64,000 nt of DNA from DATFQE01 sp963738205 (GTDB lineage: Bacteria > Actinomycetota > Thermoleophilia > Gaiellales > Gaiellaceae), in contig CAVTVQ010000009.1 of NCBI GenBank assembly GCA_963738205.1, forward strand, positions 124,001 through 188,000, in the 5' to 3' direction. Below, piece by piece: positions 60,744-64,000 of the stretch. The stretch's first letter is position 1, and every line of letters starts with the position of its first letter. The notes beneath the pieces were generated by a model. That model did not search any database. It saw nothing but the letters and a program-made list of their open reading frames with translations, and had not been told where the DNA came from. A program made the translations under genes and the position numbers.

Positions 60744-61619
60744 ATGTCGCAGCAGACCGCCCACCTCTTCGAAGCATCGCCGTTCGACCGGCACTACGGC
60801 CTCGAGATCGTGGAGGCCGGCGACGAGGTCGTCCGGGGCCGCGTGCGGGTGCGCGAGGAGGTCACGCAGCCGGTCGGGCTCGTGCACGGCGGCGTGTACG
60901 CGTCGATCGCGGAGGCGCTCGCCTCGCTGGGCACGAACGTCGGCGTCAACGCCGAAGGCAGCATCGGGCTCGGGATGTCGAATCACTCCTCGTTCCTGCG
61001 ACCCGTCCGCGAGGGCTACGTCCATGCTGAGGCGCGCCGGCGCCACCGCGGCCGGACGACCTGGGTCTGGGACGTCGACCTCACCGACGACGACGGCCGG
61101 CTGTGCGCCACCAGCCGCGTGACGATCGCCGTTCGTCCGCTCGGAGGGCTAGTGCGGGTCGTCGCCGTCCTCGGCTACTCCGTTCGCCGGGGCGGTGCGC
61201 TGCATCCGGTTTGCGCGCAGCGGCTCGCGCATGCCGAGCGCGTCGCGGAGGGTGCCGACGCGCTCGTCTTCTCCGGCTGGGCCAGACGCGGCGCCGACTA
61301 CGGCGAGGCCGAGCTGATGCAGTCCGCGTGGCAGGGACCGGACGCGCCGATCGTGATCGACACGACCGCTCGTAACACCGCGCAGAACGCGGCGGCGATC
61401 GCCCGGATCGCACGTGAGCTCGAGGCCGACGAGGTCGTGCTCGTGACGTCGCGCTGGCACGCGCCGCGGGCCGCCCTGCTGCTGCGGGCTGCGTTGCGCG
61501 GCAGCGGAATCCCCGTCAGCACGTCGTCGCCGGCGGGCCGGCCGAACGCGCGCCTCCTGTTTCGCGAGGCGGTCTGCCTGGTAGGTGCCCCCTACCAGGC
61601 GAGGCGCCTGCGAACCTGA
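60744..61619 (+). CDS. PaaI-type hotdog thioesterase fused to a YdcF (DUF218)-like domain
   Basis: 291 aa from ATG 60744. Residues 1-135 are a PaaI thioesterase: DRHYGLEIVEAGDEVVRGRV, PVGLVHGGVYASIAEALAS (HGG catalytic loop), MSNHSSFLRPVREGYVHAE. From about 137 a DUF218 domain follows: VVAVLGYSVRRG, VFSGWARRGADYGEAELM, TARNTAQNAAAIARIA, VVLVTSRWHAPRAALLLRAAL. At the junction, GCTAGTGCGG would give a TAG stop and a GTG start in the next frame, so the fusion may be due to a one-base change; GTG 61152 could also start the second domain separately. Confidence 0.85.
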   Translation: MSQQTAHLFEASPFDRHYGLEIVEAGDEVVRGRVRVREEVTQPVGLVHGGVYASIAEALASLGTNVGVNAEGSIGLGMSNHSSFLRPVREGYVHAEARRRHRGRTTWVWDVDLTDDDGRLCATSRVTIAVRPLGGLVRVVAVLGYSVRRGGALHPVCAQRLAHAERVAEGADALVFSGWARRGADYGEAELMQSAWQGPDAPIVIDTTARNTAQNAAAIARIARELEADEVVLVTSRWHAPRAALLLRAALRGSGIPVSTSSPAGRPNARLLFREAVCLVGAPYQARRLRT

Positions 61620-61665
61620 CCGGCTCCGATCGGGGCTACCCTGACCGGGCCGAAAAGGGGGTTGC

Positions 61666-63330
61666 TTGATCAACGGTTCGGCGACAAGAGGTGTGCTGGT
61701 GCTCGCGCTGGTCGCAGCGTCGGCAGTCGCGGGCACGCAAGGCGCCGCCGGCGCGACGACGCGCATCGACCCGTACGGAACGACGCTGCTCGACGGCCGC
61801 AAGGTCTTCCCGATCGTGCTGGCGAAGGGCCCGGAGCGCGGAGCTAGGACTCCTGCTGGAGCCGACGCGCTCGACGAGGTCGTCGGCGCCGGCGTCAACT
61901 TCTTCAAGGTCGGGCCGGCGGCCATTCCCTGGACACCAGACGACGTCGTCGACGCGCACGAGTGGAACCGGGAGGCCGGAGAACGAGGCGCCTACACCTG
62001 GATCAACCTGGCGACCCTGAGTGAGGCGCCGGACAGCAGCGGACTCAGCGCGGTCGTCACAGAGCTGAAGGGCGGCGATTGGGCGCAGGCGATCGGGATG
62101 TGGAAGGGCGCGGACGAGCCCTTGTGGGTCGGAACCACGCCCGACGAGCTGCAGTACGCGTATTGCATCGGGACCTCGCGCGGCGAGACGTCATGGTGCG
62201 ACGGCGATCTCCCCGCTGACTCCGACCACCTCTGGGTGACGATCCAGGCGCCCCGGGGCACGGCCGCGCAGCTCGCCCCGTACAGCGCCGTGACGGACAT
62301 CCACGGCGTCGATGACTATCCCGTCACCTGGACGAACCGCTTCGACCCGAAGCTCCACGACGTCGGCCGGTGGACGGAGACGCTCGCCTCGATCACGCCG
62401 AACCACGCCGTGTGGACGACGCTCCAGGTCTGTGCGAGCGGAAGCGACAACGACCCCACCGGCGAGTTCGTGCTGCCGACGCGCGAGCAGGAGCGCTACA
62501 TGCTCTACGACGCCATCATCAACGGCGCGCGCAGCCTCGCCTTCTACGGCGGCAACATCAACCGCTGCTGGGCGGCGCAGGACACGGCGTTTCAGTGGAA
62601 CTGGACGTTCTGGGACTCCGTTCTCGGCGACCTGATCCGCGAGATCAGCGCTGTGAGCCCGATCGCGCCGGCGCTCGTCAGCCCCGAGACGACGCAGGTG
62701 CCGACGAGCAGCGACCCGACGACGCAGCTGATCAGCCGTCGCGGCGCGACGAGCGACGACCTCTGGGTGATCGCGGCGCGCAGCGGCGACGGCTCTCAAC
62801 CGGTGACGATCGGCGGCCTGCCGTCGACCGTGCGGACCGGCACGGTGTACACCGAAGGCCGCTCCGTTTCGGTGAACGACGGGTCGTTCACCGACACGTT
62901 CGATCGCTGGGACGTGCACGTCTACCACTTCCGCAACGAGCCGCCGCCGCCGCCGCCCGCACCGCCTCCGGCACCGCCGCCGCCCGTGCCACCGTCCGAG
63001 CCCGCGGCGACGCCGACGCGGACGGCCTCACGGCTGGTGAGCGCCGGCCTGTCGACCGTGCCCAGGTCTCCTCGCGCGGGCCGGCTCTACACCGCCCGCC
63101 TGCGGGTCGTCACCGAGACCGGCTCGCCGGTTCGCAGCGGTGCTGTCCGGTGCACCGCCCGCGTCGGCAAGACGATCCTGAGGTCGCTCACCAGGCGCTG
63201 GAAGAACGGCTACGCCACATGCGCCTGGAAGCTGCCGAGGTCGGCGCGCGGGAAGCGGCTGCAGATCTCGATCGGCGTGACGAAGAACGGTCGGACGCTG
63301 ACCCGCCGGCTCTCCCGCCGCGTCAGCTGA
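61666..63330 (+). CDS. Secreted glycosidase-like (TIM-barrel) protein with Pro-rich linker and extra C-terminal domain
   Basis: 554 aa from TTG 61666, preceded by AAAAGGGGG; signal peptide VLVLALVAASAVAGTQGAAG. The first 420 residues parallel 46741-47997 (LLDGRKVFPIVLAKGPERG, MWKGADEPLW, DSDHLWVTIQ, MLYDAIINGARSLAFYGGN, FDRWDVHVYHF). A proline-rich linker (about residues 426-446) leads to a basic domain with Cys in AVRCTARVG and ATCAWKLP, resembling Ig-like exported or wall-binding modules. Likely acts on a polysaccharide outside the cell; chemistry unproven. Confidence 0.82.
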   Translation: MINGSATRGVLVLALVAASAVAGTQGAAGATTRIDPYGTTLLDGRKVFPIVLAKGPERGARTPAGADALDEVVGAGVNFFKVGPAAIPWTPDDVVDAHEWNREAGERGAYTWINLATLSEAPDSSGLSAVVTELKGGDWAQAIGMWKGADEPLWVGTTPDELQYAYCIGTSRGETSWCDGDLPADSDHLWVTIQAPRGTAAQLAPYSAVTDIHGVDDYPVTWTNRFDPKLHDVGRWTETLASITPNHAVWTTLQVCASGSDNDPTGEFVLPTREQERYMLYDAIINGARSLAFYGGNINRCWAAQDTAFQWNWTFWDSVLGDLIREISAVSPIAPALVSPETTQVPTSSDPTTQLISRRGATSDDLWVIAARSGDGSQPVTIGGLPSTVRTGTVYTEGRSVSVNDGSFTDTFDRWDVHVYHFRNEPPPPPPAPPPAPPPPVPPSEPAATPTRTASRLVSAGLSTVPRSPRAGRLYTARLRVVTETGSPVRSGAVRCTARVGKTILRSLTRRWKNGYATCAWKLPRSARGKRLQISIGVTKNGRTLTRRLSRRVS

Positions 63331-64000
63331 CGGCCGCGTACTCGACGACGTCGTCGCCGAGCCGCACCGCCTGGTCGCGCTGGACGAGGTACTCGACGTG
63401 GGCGCGCGTCTCGGCGAGCGCGAAGCGGCGCAGCGCCGGAGACAGCTGGTCGGGCCAGAGCGCGAACGACACGTCGTAGGCCGTCTGTGGTGCCGATCCA
63501 AGCGCAGCGGCCGCTTGCTCGAGGCGCTCGTGGTGATGGGCGATGAGCTCCCGCGCGCGGCCGGCCGGGTCCTCGATCGCATCGCCGTGGCCGCCGAAGG
63601 CGATCCGTGGCGTGAGCCCGGCCATCAGCTCCAGCGACGTGAGGTAGTCGCCGAGGGGATCCGGCCGCGAGTCGGGGTAGAGCCCGACGTTCGGCGTGAT
63701 GCTCGCGAGCAACGCGTCGCCGGCGATCAACACGCCGTCGCGAGCAAGGGCGATGTGCCCGTCTGCGTGACCCGGAACCGGCAGGACCTGCCAGCCGTCG
63801 ACGGAGTCGCCCGGCGTGAGGGGCTCGGGATCGGGCGAATAGCGCACCATCTTTCGCAGCGCCCCGGCTTCGCGACGGAAGACGGCGATCTCGTCGTCGG
63901 GCACGCCGTGCGTGCGCAGGTACTCCGGGACCCGCTCGGAGATCCGGTCCTCGCCCCAGGTGCGGACGCACTGGCCGTAGTCCTCGGCTCCCTGGAACAC
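63323..64000 (-). CDS. MBL-fold metallo-hydrolase, N-terminus cut by window end
   Basis: 225 residues are visible and the frame is open to base 64000, so the HxHxDH zinc motif lies outside. Present are VLPVPGHADGHIALARDGVLIAGDALL (His of PGH and Asp of AGDALL as metal ligands) and RIAFGGHGDAIEDPAGRARELIAHHHERLEQA. The C-terminal helical domain resembles the MBL hydrolases of the LACTB2 type that act on CoA thioesters or lactones. Convergent with the glycosidase-like gene (8-bp overlap). Confidence 0.88.
   Translation of the reverse strand: MFQGAEDYGQCVRTWGEDRISERVPEYLRTHGVPDDEIAVFRREAGALRKMVRYSPDPEPLTPGDSVDGWQVLPVPGHADGHIALARDGVLIAGDALLASITPNVGLYPDSRPDPLGDYLTSLELMAGLTPRIAFGGHGDAIEDPAGRARELIAHHHERLEQAAAALGSAPQTAYDVSFALWPDQLSPALRRFALAETRAHVEYLVQRDQAVRLGDDVVEYAAVS

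Overview
The window is a high-GC (about 70%) actinobacterial chromosome segment with tightly packed genes, many GTG/TTG starts and many NTGA start/stop overlaps. The gene content (BTAD-type regulators, F420/LLM-type flavoenzymes, a DUF2182-DUF1326 pair, a selenium-binding-protein homologue, aerobic CoA-thioester catabolism) fits a soil member of the Thermoleophilia (Gaiellales/Solirubrobacterales). This placement is an inference from gene content; no rRNA gene is present.

Layout. 1-7.1 kb is a signalling island: two related histidine-kinase-like proteins, two exported solute-binding proteins without any permease, and a LuxR-type response regulator. The two kinases are degenerate in opposite halves: the first has a good ATP-binding domain but no phosphoacceptor His, the second has the His box but no N-box or normal G-box. 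They look like a split kinase acting in trans. 7.1-10.6 kb is gene-poor, with a tRNA 3' remnant plus hairpin, repeats, dyads and small secreted or membrane proteins. 10.65-13 kb is a methyltransferase / SBP56 (methanethiol-oxidase family) / tiny membrane protein operon. It is divergent from a 1405-aa BTAD-adenylate cyclase-AAA-TPR regulator (13.06-17.3 kb), preceded by five heptamers at exact 11-bp spacing. A second short gene-poor stretch (17.3-18.3 kb) carries a second copy of the 57-bp repeat.

18.3-31.4 kb holds housekeeping and stress genes: deazaflavin-type reductase, USP-like protein, CBS-site-2 protease, DUF899 protein, FtsH, MFS and EamA transporters, a MocR regulator that lacks its PLP lysine, methyltransferase, DUF2182/DUF1326 and an AhpD-like protein. 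31.4-38.2 kb holds a GH3 beta-glucosidase, a LuxR/TPR regulator and a two-gene flavoenzyme operon flanked by an exact 17-bp motif. 38.3-40.8 kb has a frameshifted membrane-anchored BTAD regulator divergent from a secreted beta-propeller-like protein, again with 11-bp-phased heptamers between them. TypA, an amidohydrolase-phosphoesterase-membrane protein operon, a secreted glycosidase-like protein, an AraC regulator, a CDGSH protein and a GNAT protein follow (40.8-50.2 kb).

50.3-58.7 kb (minus strand) is a continuous eight-gene operon whose neighbours all overlap. It encodes a tryptophan catabolic route through anthranilate and 2-aminobenzoyl-CoA: bifunctional monooxygenase/reductase, aryl-CoA ligase, SDR, enoyl-CoA hydratase, RidA, acyl-CoA dehydrogenase, tryptophan dioxygenase and kynureninase. 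No formylkynurenine formamidase is in the window. The last part (58.8-64 kb) has an LLM flavoenzyme and an FMN hydroxyacid oxidase, a thioesterase-YdcF fusion, a second copy of the secreted glycosidase-like family with a Pro-rich C-terminal extension, and the end of an MBL-fold hydrolase cut by the window edge.
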